A stretch of 47,353 nt of DNA from Candidatus Nitrosopumilus sp. (GTDB lineage: Archaea; Thermoproteota; Nitrososphaeria; Nitrososphaerales; Nitrosopumilaceae). The stretch's first letter is position 1, and each line of letters opens with the position of its first letter. This document shows, piece by piece, positions 40,440-47,353 of this stretch. The notes beneath the pieces were generated by a model. The model saw nothing but the letters and a program-made list of their open reading frames with translations. It did no database searches and was not told where the DNA came from. The stretch is taken from contig JANQNM010000086.1 in assembly GCA_028279625.1 (NCBI GenBank), positions 1 to 47,353 of the forward strand, read 5' to 3'. The translations under genes and the position numbers were made by a program.

Positions 40440-41636
40440 TTGGGAGAATTTGAAGAATTTGCTGAGGCCTTATTTGGTCAATTATCAGTAGAAATTAACG
40501 AAGAAAAAGAGATTGCAGAGCTAGCAATCAAGGCTAAAGAAGACCTCTCAGGAAAGGTACAATTCAAAGATTTAGAGGATATCACAAAAGAAGTGTTTCC
40601 TGCCTATAAAGAAAAAATAGAAGAATTTTTAGGAATTAAAGTTCCAGATAATATTCAAGTTGAATTTCCCGAATTAGATGATTTAAAGAAACTAAAAGGT
40701 GACAAAGTGTTTGCAGACAAAGAATCAAGAGAGTTTGTAAATGAGTTATTTGGAGCAGTTGCAAAAGAAGATCTAAAAAAGATTGCAGAGTTAATGCAAC
40801 AAAACACTGCAAAATATCTTGTCTATTCTACATATGCAATACAATACATTTCAAAAATTACCACAACGTATGGTGACTATCTTAATTCAGTGATTTATTT
40901 GAACAAATTCATTTTGTCAAGATATCCTCAAATAATTTTGCATAAACAAGGGGAACCATACGAATCTAGATTTGAAAATGTAAACTCTGGATATCTTGGT
41001 GCAGTAAAGATGACAGTTCTTGAAGAATTAATTCATTCAGCACAAGAAAATCTTCAGCAAGTAAACATGAATGCTGCAATGCAGGTAAATAAAATCAATG
41101 AAGAACTTGCAAGCATTATTTTGTCATTAGATACTGAAACTACCAACACTCTTTCAGAATATTGTCAATTACAAGCAGTTCCGGATGATTTTCCATTTGC
41201 AAAAAAAGCAAATCTGTTTTTCTTTTTAAATCCAGACCATTTTCTAATTGAGCAAATTGGACCTGATGTAATGACATTTACTCATGTAGAGATTGATCCT
41301 AAAATTGGAGAAGCAATTCCAGAGTTATTAGATATTTACAAAAGATGGCTTGTTCCAATCCAACAACATCATGCTGCATTTACTGCAATGGAAGGCATGG
41401 CAGGATTTGCAATTGAAAATATCTTAAAGGATGATCAGGATTTTCAAAACTATCTAACTACGTTTATGGGCACTGATTTTTCATCATATCAAGTAAGGAA
41501 GAGCATGGGAAAGGATTTCACTAAAGCAGTTTATGAAAAATTAGGCAAGGATACCTTCAAAAAAATGATTGGAATTCCTCCAAATACTAGAGAGTTAAAG
41601 GATCCTCAACTATACATTAACAAATTGAGCCAGTAA
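40440..41636 (+). CDS. Conserved-looking hypothetical helical protein
   Basis: A protein of about 398 residues, all helical, without membrane segments. No motif of a known enzyme is seen; EELIHSAQENL and HHAAFTAMEGMAGF are notable for His but do not form a zinc protease site. The track start is TTG 40425, but TATTAAA (40407-40413) puts transcription at about 40436, so TTG 40440 (GEFEEFAEALF) is more likely. It is followed 3 nt later by the SirB1-like gene and is probably co-transcribed. Thaumarchaeal lineage-specific is a guess. Confidence 0.65.
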   Translation: MGEFEEFAEALFGQLSVEINEEKEIAELAIKAKEDLSGKVQFKDLEDITKEVFPAYKEKIEEFLGIKVPDNIQVEFPELDDLKKLKGDKVFADKESREFVNELFGAVAKEDLKKIAELMQQNTAKYLVYSTYAIQYISKITTTYGDYLNSVIYLNKFILSRYPQIILHKQGEPYESRFENVNSGYLGAVKMTVLEELIHSAQENLQQVNMNAAMQVNKINEELASIILSLDTETTNTLSEYCQLQAVPDDFPFAKKANLFFFLNPDHFLIEQIGPDVMTFTHVEIDPKIGEAIPELLDIYKRWLVPIQQHHAAFTAMEGMAGFAIENILKDDQDFQNYLTTFMGTDFSSYQVRKSMGKDFTKAVYEKLGKDTFKKMIGIPPNTRELKDPQLYINKLSQ

Positions 41637-41639
41637 TAA

Positions 41640-42458
41640 TTGAAAGAAGAATTTGATCCATTTGTAGCAGAATGGTTTTCTTTTGTAAAAAATCCAAATT
41701 TCAACTTGGTAGAAAAATGTCTAAAATTTGCTCAAATTTTAGAATATCCAGATCTCAATGTAGATGAATACATTCAAAAAATTAATCGGATAGGAATGTC
41801 ATTAAAAGAATCAGTTAGCGATGTAAAAAATCCAACGTATCTAATTTCTATGTTAAACGAACATCTCTTTGAAAATTTAGGTTTTAGTGGAGATGATGAT
41901 GATTACTATGATCCAAAAAATAATTTTCTAAATGAAGTTATTGATAAAAAAACAGGATTGCCCATTACAATTTCAATTCTTTATGCTGAAGTTGCAAAAT
42001 TCATAGGTTTAGATCTTAAGATAGTTGGTTTTCCAAGTCATATTTTGGTAAAATACAACGAAGAGATGATTTTAGATCCATTTTATGATGGCCGTCTTTT
42101 AGATATAGATGATTTACAAGAAATTCTCGACACAAACTTTGGTGGAGAATTAGAATTTCAACCAGAATTTCTTGATGAAATCAATACAGAACAAATCCTT
42201 GTAAGATTAACACGTAACTTGAAAAATTCCTATGCTCAATCATTTGTTTATGACAAAGCATTAAGATGTGTCAATATGATTTTGGCAATTGAGTCAGAAT
42301 CTCCGGAGGATATTAGAGACAAAGGAATTTTAGAAGAAAGATTTCTAAATTCAGAAACTGCATTAGAATATTTGAACAAATATTTAGAAATAAATCCAAA
42401 CGCAGAAGATGTAGATTTTATTTTAGAATTAATTAGAAGTATAAAGACAAAGGATTAA
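41640..42458 (+). CDS. SirB1-like (transglutaminase-like) protein
   Basis: A 272-residue protein of the SirB1/Transglut_core2 type. The family segment is FLNEVIDKKTGLPITISILYAEVAKFIGLDLKIVGFPSHILVKY; the Cys is replaced by Ser/Thr, His is in SHILV and Asp in MILDPF, so a non-catalytic or altered transglutaminase fold. TPR-like helices follow (ETALEYLNKYLEINP). Start is TTG at 41640, 3 nt after the stop of the upstream gene, so both are co-transcribed. Bacterial SirB1 members are of unclear function; some affect signalling or cell-wall metabolism. Confidence 0.8.
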   Translation: MKEEFDPFVAEWFSFVKNPNFNLVEKCLKFAQILEYPDLNVDEYIQKINRIGMSLKESVSDVKNPTYLISMLNEHLFENLGFSGDDDDYYDPKNNFLNEVIDKKTGLPITISILYAEVAKFIGLDLKIVGFPSHILVKYNEEMILDPFYDGRLLDIDDLQEILDTNFGGELEFQPEFLDEINTEQILVRLTRNLKNSYAQSFVYDKALRCVNMILAIESESPEDIRDKGILEERFLNSETALEYLNKYLEINPNAEDVDFILELIRSIKTKD

Positions 42459-42625
42459 TCAATAATCGAATCGATGTCTTGTCCTTTTTTGATCATAGAT
42501 ATTTCGTGACGAGCAATTTTATTTCTTAGTGCTTTTTTGAGAATATCTACTTCACTTCTTAACAATGCAATTTCATCTTCAAGTTTTGCAACTCGTTCAT
42601 AGATGGTTTCGGCTTCTGAACTCAT
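42455..42625 (-). CDS. Small coiled-coil protein
   Basis: A 56-residue ORF not in the track: MSSEAETIYERVAKLEDEIA, then a heptad-rich helix (LLRSEVDILKKALRNKIARHEISMIKKGQ), so a coiled coil dimer is likely. It converges with the SirB1-like gene; their stops overlap by 4 nt. ATG 42625 is preferred. It may be an archaeal small protein of DNA-binding or structural type; no family recognised. Confidence 0.55.
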   Translation of the reverse strand: MSSEAETIYERVAKLEDEIALLRSEVDILKKALRNKIARHEISMIKKGQDIDSIID

Positions 42626-42698
42626 GATTATCTATCAAGAAAAAATTGTCTTAAAAAGTTATGGGTAAATATTTTGATGGGCAGGTTAGCTTTTTGAA

Positions 42699-42860
42699 CT
42701 ATAATTCAAATTCTTGGCGGCATTTTTCACATTTGCCTCGCTCTTCACCTGGTGGACCAAGGATGAATATCTTACCTATTACTTTGCAAATAGGACATAA
42801 TCCAGTAGTTGCGTTCTTTGGACCAGTGCGAATGATTTTTTGTGTTTTTCTACGTCCCAT
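42699..42860 (-). CDS. Small zinc-ribbon protein
   Basis: A 53-residue ORF, MGRRKTQKIIRTGPKNATTG, then LCPICKVIGKIFILGPPGEERGKCEKCRQEFEL. Two CxxC pairs (CPIC, CEKC) form a zinc ribbon, and the basic N-terminus suggests nucleic-acid binding. This form is common in thaumarchaea. It is below the ORF-track limit, and the forward ORF 42661-42897 is its shadow. Located 38 nt from the tRNA-Ser. Confidence 0.68.
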   Translation of the reverse strand: MGRRKTQKIIRTGPKNATTGLCPICKVIGKIFILGPPGEERGKCEKCRQEFEL

Positions 42861-42897
42861 TGGCAAGAAATCGCAATTTCGGCCTATTAAGGGTTAG

Positions 42898-42984
42898 TGG
42901 CGCGGGGAGGGGGATTTGAACCCCCGTGTCCTTGCGGACATGGGATTAGCAATCCCACGCCCTACCAGGCTAGGCGATCCCCGC
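42898..42984 (-). tRNA. tRNA-Ser (GCT)
   Basis: The reverse strand gives acceptor GCGGGGA and TCCCCGC, D arm CCTAGCCTGGTAGGG, anticodon arm TGGGA-TTGCTAA-TCCCA with anticodon GCT, a long class II variable arm (TGTCCGCAAGGACA), and T arm GGGGGTTCAAATCCCCC. Discriminator G at 42901 is followed by genome-encoded CCA (42900-42898). The long variable arm is diagnostic for serine. No intron is needed. Confidence 0.96.
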
Positions 42985-43017
42985 ACAAAGATGCCTAGAA
43001 TTAATCTGTAAATAAAT

Positions 43018-43764
43018 TCAATCGTCGTGAAATTGGCTATAATTATCCACTATTTCACTAATAGGAAGTCTCTTGCCACCTACAATTTTGAGTTCCACAT
43101 GGACTTTTTTATCTTCAATTGTTAGAATGTTATAGGTATTCTCAAACAATCCTCTAACTCTTTCAGAAGTAGCCGTGCCAGCATTTACTACTGTCAGTGA
43201 ACCAAAATTCCAGGCCCAAGGTCTATGTTTGTGTCCACATAAAACCGCATCAACTTTTGTGTCCAATACAGTTCGTAGAACATCACCAGCATCAACAACT
43301 GTTAACTGATCAGAACCAGTATCAGGAATTGCAATGAGGTGGTGATGCATTGCAACAATCTTTACCTTGTCTTTGTATTTTTTCATAGTTCGTTCTAACC
43401 ATAAATTCTGACGGTATCCAACCTCACCTTCATTTCTATCAGGTCTGGCAGTTCCAACTGTAACTAGAACTATATCATCATCTAATTCGTTTACAGTTTC
43501 AAATGGAAAGTATTTTTTAAAAAGCAGATAACCAGTATTTCTATAATCGTGATTACCACTAATTGCAATAATCTTTTTTGTGTTAAATTTTGTCAAGAGA
43601 GATTTACATTTTTCATATTCTTTCATCAGTCCTTCATTTGTCAAATCTCCAGTTAGAACAATTACATCAGGATTTAGTTGATTTACTTCTTCAACTAATG
43701 TATCAAATTTTTCTTGTAGGAATTGGGAACCAACATGTAGATCAGAAATCTGTACTATTTGCAT
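43018..43764 (-). CDS. Calcineurin-like metallophosphoesterase
   Basis: A metallophosphoesterase of about 248 residues. The metal motifs are visible in order: DLHVGS (DxH), GDLTNEG (GDxxx), SGNHDYR (GNHD), MHHHL (H) and CGHKHRPW (GHxH). It hydrolyses phosphodiester or monoester bonds with two metal ions; the substrate could be cyclic nucleotides, nucleic acid, or phospholipid. The track start at 43830 carries 22 unlikely residues; ATG at 43764 (MQIVQISDLH) is the family start. It is reverse, divergent from the dehydrogenase gene. Confidence 0.9.
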   Translation of the reverse strand: MQIVQISDLHVGSQFLQEKFDTLVEEVNQLNPDVIVLTGDLTNEGLMKEYEKCKSLLTKFNTKKIIAISGNHDYRNTGYLLFKKYFPFETVNELDDDIVLVTVGTARPDRNEGEVGYRQNLWLERTMKKYKDKVKIVAMHHHLIAIPDTGSDQLTVVDAGDVLRTVLDTKVDAVLCGHKHRPWAWNFGSLTVVNAGTATSERVRGLFENTYNILTIEDKKVHVELKIVGGKRLPISEIVDNYSQFHDD

Positions 43765-43874
43765 TTGAATAAATTTTATCAAATTAGCTATTAAATCATC
43801 ACTATAGAAAGTATGTAGAAAAATTTTCAAATCAAGGTAGAATTAAATAATAAACACCTCAAAATCTTGCAGTT

Positions 43875-44906
43875 TTGAGCAAAAAAGCCGCAGTTATGAA
43901 AGGAGATGGAATTGGACCTGAAGTTGTCGATTCGATGCTTAAAGTTCTAAAAGAATGCAATTTTCAATCAGAATTAATCCTGTGTGAAGCAGGCTCAGAG
44001 CAATGGGAGAAAAATGGAAGAAAAAATGCATCATATATTCCAGATGCAACTATGAAAATTTTAGAAGAAACAGATTGTTGTTTTAAGGGGCCTACTACAA
44101 CCATCCCAGTTCCAGGTGCACCTAGAAGTGTTGCAGTTACATTGAGACAAAAATTTGATCTTTATGCAAATATCAGACCAACTAAAACTTATGACAGATT
44201 AACTCCTGACAGAAAACTTGATTGTGTATGTTTTAGAGAAGCTACAGAAGGACTCTACACAGGAGTAGAAGCAAAAATTACAGATGATGCAGCAATAGCA
44301 ATCAGAAAAATCACAAGACATGGAAGTAGAAGATTAATTGATTCAGCAGTTGATTGGGCAAACAAATTCAACATGAAAAAAATGGTTGCAGTTACTAAAA
44401 GAAATATCCTCAAACAAACTGATGGAATATTTTGGGAAGAAACCCAAAAAGCAGTTGAAGGTACAGGAATTGAATTATCTGAAATTTACATTGATAACAT
44501 GGCACAACAGATGGTCATTGCAACTGAACAGTTCAATGGTTCAGTACTAGTTAGTACCAATTTGTTTATGGATATTATTTCAGAACTTGCATCTGCATTG
44601 GTAGGTTCAATTGGATTAATCTATTCTGCAAATATTGGAGATAACTATGCAATGTTTGAAGCAGCACATGGAAGTGCTCCACAATTTGCAGGACAAAACA
44701 AAGTAAATCCTACTGCAACAGTATTATCAGGAGCTTGGATGGCCGATTATCTTGGTGAGAGAGATATCAGAGATGCAATCTTTGCTGCAACTGAACAAGT
44801 AATCAATGAAGGAAAAGCAGTAACTTGGGACATTGGTGGAGATGCATCAACAACTCAAATGACAGATGCAATTATCACTTATGCAAAAGAAAAACTTCGA
44901 AAATAA
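43875..44906 (+). CDS. Isocitrate/isopropylmalate-type dehydrogenase
   Basis: A 343-residue beta-decarboxylating dehydrogenase. GDGIGPEVV opens the protein; the substrate site FREATEGLYTGVE fits NAD(P)-dependent isocitrate dehydrogenase (FRENTEDLY-type) more than isopropylmalate dehydrogenase. The cofactor region is EAAHGSAPQFAGQNKVNPTA, and the metal-binding region is NLFMDIISELASALVGSIG. It would convert isocitrate to 2-oxoglutarate in the TCA cycle. TTG 43875 is a leaderless start with TTAAATAATAAAC 26 nt upstream. Specificity for isocitrate versus homoisocitrate or isopropylmalate cannot be fixed from sequence alone. Confidence 0.85.
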   Translation: MSKKAAVMKGDGIGPEVVDSMLKVLKECNFQSELILCEAGSEQWEKNGRKNASYIPDATMKILEETDCCFKGPTTTIPVPGAPRSVAVTLRQKFDLYANIRPTKTYDRLTPDRKLDCVCFREATEGLYTGVEAKITDDAAIAIRKITRHGSRRLIDSAVDWANKFNMKKMVAVTKRNILKQTDGIFWEETQKAVEGTGIELSEIYIDNMAQQMVIATEQFNGSVLVSTNLFMDIISELASALVGSIGLIYSANIGDNYAMFEAAHGSAPQFAGQNKVNPTATVLSGAWMADYLGERDIRDAIFAATEQVINEGKAVTWDIGGDASTTQMTDAIITYAKEKLRK

Positions 44907-45443
44907 TTATTCCTTTATTGCTTCAACAAGAATCAATTCCTCAAAGAAGAGTTTCTTTTTTGCTAAAATTCTTGTTTTCAAGCCTAGTTTTTGTGCGTAA
45001 TTTATCAATTTTTGATAATTGGAAAGAGAAGAAGTTACAAAAACAAATTTTCCTTTATTTTGGATATTTGGAATTACTGAATCAAAAATTTTTTTTGGAA
45101 TTGCAAAGCCTTCCTCTCCACCGTCAGTTGCAATATCAAGTACCTCATCAGTTGCAAGATATGGAAGATTACATACAACAAAGTCAAATTTAGAATTTAT
45201 TGCATCAGAACCATTACAGCATATCAAATTAGGTGTTTTGTAAGTTTGATTTTTGAGCACTTCAAAATTGATGTCAGTTCCAACTACATAGGAAAAATTT
45301 TCTGACAAGAGTTTTGTTAGATATCCTGAACCACTTCCAACATCTAACGCAAAATTACCTTTTTCATTTTCAATATTATTTGCTATGAAAAAAGTATCCT
45401 CAGATGGAGGATATTCATCATTTTTCAAGAATTTTGTTTGCAA
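44907..45443 (-). CDS. HemK2/PrmC-type N5-glutamine methyltransferase
   Basis: A 178-residue class I methyltransferase. Motif I is ALDVGSGSGYLTKLL (residues about 33-47), and the catalytic NPPY-type motif is CNLPYLATDE (NLPY). It probably methylates the GGQ glutamine of aRF1, like archaeal HemK2/Mtq2. No PrmC N-terminal helical domain is present, which fits the short archaeal form. It overlaps the upstream ksgA gene by 26 nt (45418-45443) and ends at the boundary of the convergent dehydrogenase gene. Confidence 0.85.
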   Translation of the reverse strand: MQTKFLKNDEYPPSEDTFFIANNIENEKGNFALDVGSGSGYLTKLLSENFSYVVGTDINFEVLKNQTYKTPNLICCNGSDAINSKFDFVVCNLPYLATDEVLDIATDGGEEGFAIPKKIFDSVIPNIQNKGKFVFVTSSLSNYQKLINYAQKLGLKTRILAKKKLFFEELILVEAIKE

Positions 45444-46125
45444 GATTGATTATTTCATCTCCTGAAAGATCATCTACTCTTCTGTCTATTACAGTTTCTT
45501 TGTTAAACTGTTTTAAGATATTCTTAACTGTTTTTCTTCTATATGAAAAAATTTTGTTTATAGTCTGAATGACATCTTTAGGCAAAGTGTTTTTTTGTTT
45601 TATTTTTAATATCATTGAATCGACTTTAGGAGGAGGTGAAAAATTGTTTTTATTTACTTTAGATATTTGAGAAATATCAAAGCAGTGTTCTGCAATTACA
45701 CTCACAGCTTTTCTGTTTTTAGAAGATTTTGCTACAAGTTTTTCAGCAAATTCTTTTTGAACCATAATAACGCCATGTGAAAACGTAGTTTGTGCAAGCC
45801 ATTCAATTGCATCTTTGCTTCTAGAATAGGGTAAATTTGAAACAAATATCGAAAAAACATCTCTTTTCTTAAGACCATCACCAGACTTTAGAATTAAATT
45901 GTCAATTTCAGAAAATTCAGATTTTGCATTTTTTATGAGATTTTCATCAGCATCTATTGAGATGACCTTTTGTGCCTTTTTACATAATAATGGAGTTAGA
46001 ATTCCCTGTCCAGTTCCTAGCTCAAAAACAGTGTCTTTTTTTGAGATTTTAGCCTCTGAAACAATTGTTTGTGCAATTGAATTTGAATTAAGGAAGTGTT
46101 GGCCTAGTCTTTTTCGTTTTATCAT
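45418..46125 (-). CDS. ksgA: 16S rRNA adenine dimethyltransferase KsgA/Dim1
   Basis: A 235-residue member of the family that makes N6,N6-dimethyladenosines at the 3' end of 16S rRNA. Hallmarks are RLGQHFLNSN at the start, ELGTGQGILTPLL (motif I), and the catalytic NLPYSRSKDAI (NLPY). It has a C-terminal helical domain (FSYRRKTVKNILKQF). It is in the operon L21e-RpoF-DUF655-KsgA-HemK, overlapping DUF655 by 4 nt and HemK by 26 nt. It is shorter than bacterial KsgA (about 270). Confidence 0.93.
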   Translation of the reverse strand: MIKRKRLGQHFLNSNSIAQTIVSEAKISKKDTVFELGTGQGILTPLLCKKAQKVISIDADENLIKNAKSEFSEIDNLILKSGDGLKKRDVFSIFVSNLPYSRSKDAIEWLAQTTFSHGVIMVQKEFAEKLVAKSSKNRKAVSVIAEHCFDISQISKVNKNNFSPPPKVDSMILKIKQKNTLPKDVIQTINKIFSYRRKTVKNILKQFNKETVIDRRVDDLSGDEIINLANKILEK

Positions 46126-46688
46126 CTCTTTACAAAGAGATTCATTCTACTTTCGCCAGTAATTTCATCCATTATTCGTTCTGTTATGTGTTTAATTGGT
46201 TCTTTGAATCCAACGCGTTCTTGCAAATCTTCATAGCTTTCAAACTTTTTCTTTTCTCTTTCTTCAAGCATTGTTTTCATGTAGGTTTTACCAATTCCAG
46301 GAATTAGTTCAAGAGCATGAATTCTTGGAGTTAAAGGTCGTGCATTGTTGAGATATTCTACAAATTTAGATTCGTTATTTGTAACAATATTTTCTACCAC
46401 TGTTGGTAGTTCACTCTGTGCAGATGAGGATGTTTTTTCATAATCCATTTTTCCTAATACAGAAAGAACTTTGGTCCGTCCTTCTTTTCCGATATAGATT
46501 CTTTCACCTACCTCAAATGTAGAGTTTGGAACACCAAGAACTTCTAAAAGAGTTAACCGGTCTTCTCCTATTGCAGTTACAATAATTCCTTCTCGTCCTC
46601 TTACAGTAGACGATTTTCCTCTAGGATTGAAATCTAGAACATATGCATATTCCTCATATTTTCTAGGTGGGGGTTGTGCCCTGTACAA
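46122..46688 (-). CDS. DUF655 protein (OB and helix-hairpin-helix)
   Basis: A 188-residue archaeal DUF655 protein. The N-terminal OB-like half (YEEYAYVLDFNPRGK...TVRGREGIIVTAIGEDRLTLLEVL) is followed by a helix-hairpin-helix (ALELIPGIGKTYMKTML), which suggests nucleic-acid binding. DUF655 is a conserved neighbour of L21e, RpoF and KsgA in archaea, so a role in RNA polymerase or ribosome function is suspected. Start is TTG at 46688. It overlaps ksgA by 4 nt. Confidence 0.9.
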   Translation of the reverse strand: MYRAQPPPRKYEEYAYVLDFNPRGKSSTVRGREGIIVTAIGEDRLTLLEVLGVPNSTFEVGERIYIGKEGRTKVLSVLGKMDYEKTSSSAQSELPTVVENIVTNNESKFVEYLNNARPLTPRIHALELIPGIGKTYMKTMLEEREKKKFESYEDLQERVGFKEPIKHITERIMDEITGESRMNLFVKR

Positions 46689-46708
46689 AATAAAATACTC
46701 CTAAAAAC

Positions 46709-47035
46709 TTACGAATGCTCCTTAATTATCTTGAGCATTTTTTCTAGAGTTTCTGCAAGAATTAGTTTTTTCCAACCAAATGTGAAAGAACGCAACTCAG
46801 CCAAACTTGTTGGTCTAATGTTTACAATTTCAACAGCTTCTTCTTCTGTTAATTCACATTCTTTGATGAGTTTCTTTTTCATTTCTTTTGCATCTTTAGG
46901 ATCAATTGATACAAACTTTGAAACATAATCATGGGTCCAACGTTGAATTTGGTCCATCTCTTCAGGATCAACTTTACTTAAAATTTCTTTTACTTCTGAA
47001 AGAGAAATAGCTTGTTTCTTTTGAACTTCTTCCAT
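46709..47035 (-). CDS. rpoF: RNA polymerase subunit F (Rpb4)
   Basis: A 108-residue RpoF, the archaeal Rpb4 that pairs with RpoE (Rpb7) in the stalk of RNA polymerase. The helical protein carries the HRDC-like region: LTEEEAVEIVNIRPTSLAELRSF, with KKQAISLSEVKEILSK at the start. Operon position between rpl21e and DUF655 is the standard archaeal one and supports the call. ATG 47035 follows the L21e stop by 2 nt. Confidence 0.92.
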   Translation of the reverse strand: MEEVQKKQAISLSEVKEILSKVDPEEMDQIQRWTHDYVSKFVSIDPKDAKEMKKKLIKECELTEEEAVEIVNIRPTSLAELRSFTFGWKKLILAETLEKMLKIIKEHS

Positions 47036-47037
47036 AT

Positions 47038-47337
47038 CTATACACCGAATGGTTTTATGTGATCCAATCTAGTGATTAAGGTTTTCGATTTATCTCCTAA
47101 TTTTACATCTAGAGTGATAGCACGTCTGCCAATGTTTGTAATTACACCTACTTTACCATGGTATCGTCTGTGTGGCAATCCTTTGTGCTGTCTTGGATCG
47201 ATAATGACAAGTGCTTGTTGACCTTCTTGGTATTCACGTAACAAGAATGAGGCGCCTCTAGGGGCTTTTTTCTTCATTACAGATCTGGATTTATGCTTAA
47301 ATCCATGTGAACGACCATGAGATTTCTTAGTTGCCAT
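47038..47337 (-). CDS. rpl21e: 50S ribosomal protein L21e
   Basis: A 99-residue archaeal/eukaryotic ribosomal protein eL21. GRSHGFKHKSR and the central SH3-like part (EGQQALVIIDPRQHKGLPHRRYHGKVGVITNIGRRAITLDV) are characteristic. It is the first gene of the operon rpl21e-rpoF-DUF655-ksgA-hemK2, about 16 nt from the right edge of the window, so upstream promoter sequence is not visible. Confidence 0.95.
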   Translation of the reverse strand: MATKKSHGRSHGFKHKSRSVMKKKAPRGASFLLREYQEGQQALVIIDPRQHKGLPHRRYHGKVGVITNIGRRAITLDVKLGDKSKTLITRLDHIKPFGV

Positions 47338-47353
47338 GTAGTGTAAAACCTTC

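Noticed and set aside
42661-42897. Forward 78-residue ORF (MGKYFDGQ...)
   Set aside because: It is the antisense shadow of the zinc-ribbon gene 42699-42860.

Overview
The window is AT-rich archaeal chromosome, most probably from an ammonia-oxidising Nitrosopumilaceae (Thaumarchaeota/Nitrososphaerota). The evidence is a eukaryote-type DNA topoisomerase IB with all five catalytic residues, the archaeal L21e-RpoF-DUF655-KsgA-HemK gene string, many leaderless genes with a TATA box 24-28 nt before the start codon, an intron-containing tRNA-Met, and exported proteins carrying the DWFKxNAKWW-type repeat seen in marine thaumarchaea. No 16S or amo gene is present, so species is not assigned.

Layout. 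(1) 1-6.6 kb, housekeeping: the 5' part of a P-II-like gene, TatA, a beta-class DNA methyltransferase, a DUF1998-type DEAH helicase, an SDR oxidoreductase and topoisomerase IB. (2) 6.7-37.2 kb, an apparent ~30.4 kb integrated island: it starts at an intact tRNA-Met(CAT), is followed at once by a tyrosine integrase, and ends at a 21-nt copy (one mismatch) of the tRNA 3' end. Its left third is a defence-like region: an iteron-rich intergenic block, a NERD protein, an unknown winged-helix-like protein, an AAA ATPase, a PLD-family protein, a DpdA/TGT-like base-exchange enzyme, a stand-alone ArcS-middle-domain-like protein, a QueC-like enzyme, a KAP P-loop NTPase and an Apea-type HEPN protein. Its right two thirds hold regulators, membrane proteins, large exported proteins, a peroxiredoxin-like protein and a homocysteine methyltransferase. 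(3) 37.2-47.35 kb, back to chromosomal backbone: small zinc-finger proteins, a GNAT, a methyltransferase, a SirB1-like protein, tRNA-Ser(GCT), a metallophosphoesterase, an isocitrate/isopropylmalate-type dehydrogenase and the L21e-RpoF-DUF655-KsgA-HemK operon.

Most interesting system. Genes at 10.9-15.0 kb look like a 7-deazaguanine DNA-modification and restriction cassette. QueC would make preQ0, the DpdA-like enzyme would exchange it for guanine in DNA, and the small ArcS-like protein (motif PC-X3-KPY-X2-S-X2-Y) would further modify the nitrile. The PLD-family protein and the ATPase are candidate effectors. The combination of DpdA with a separate ArcS middle domain in a tRNA-targeted archaeal island is the main item for follow-up. 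The function is inferred from motifs and gene order, not demonstrated.

Regulatory structure. An 18-bp inverted repeat (ATCTAAT-N4-ATTAGAT) stands upstream of three consecutive exported-protein genes and occurs once more nearby. A different 30-nt motif (consensus TGAATCCWTAGAGGCTTGAACCRWTTTNGG) occurs four times between 24.4 and 35.3 kb. The gene at 36.28 kb seems to be frameshifted relative to a well-placed leaderless ATG at 36226.
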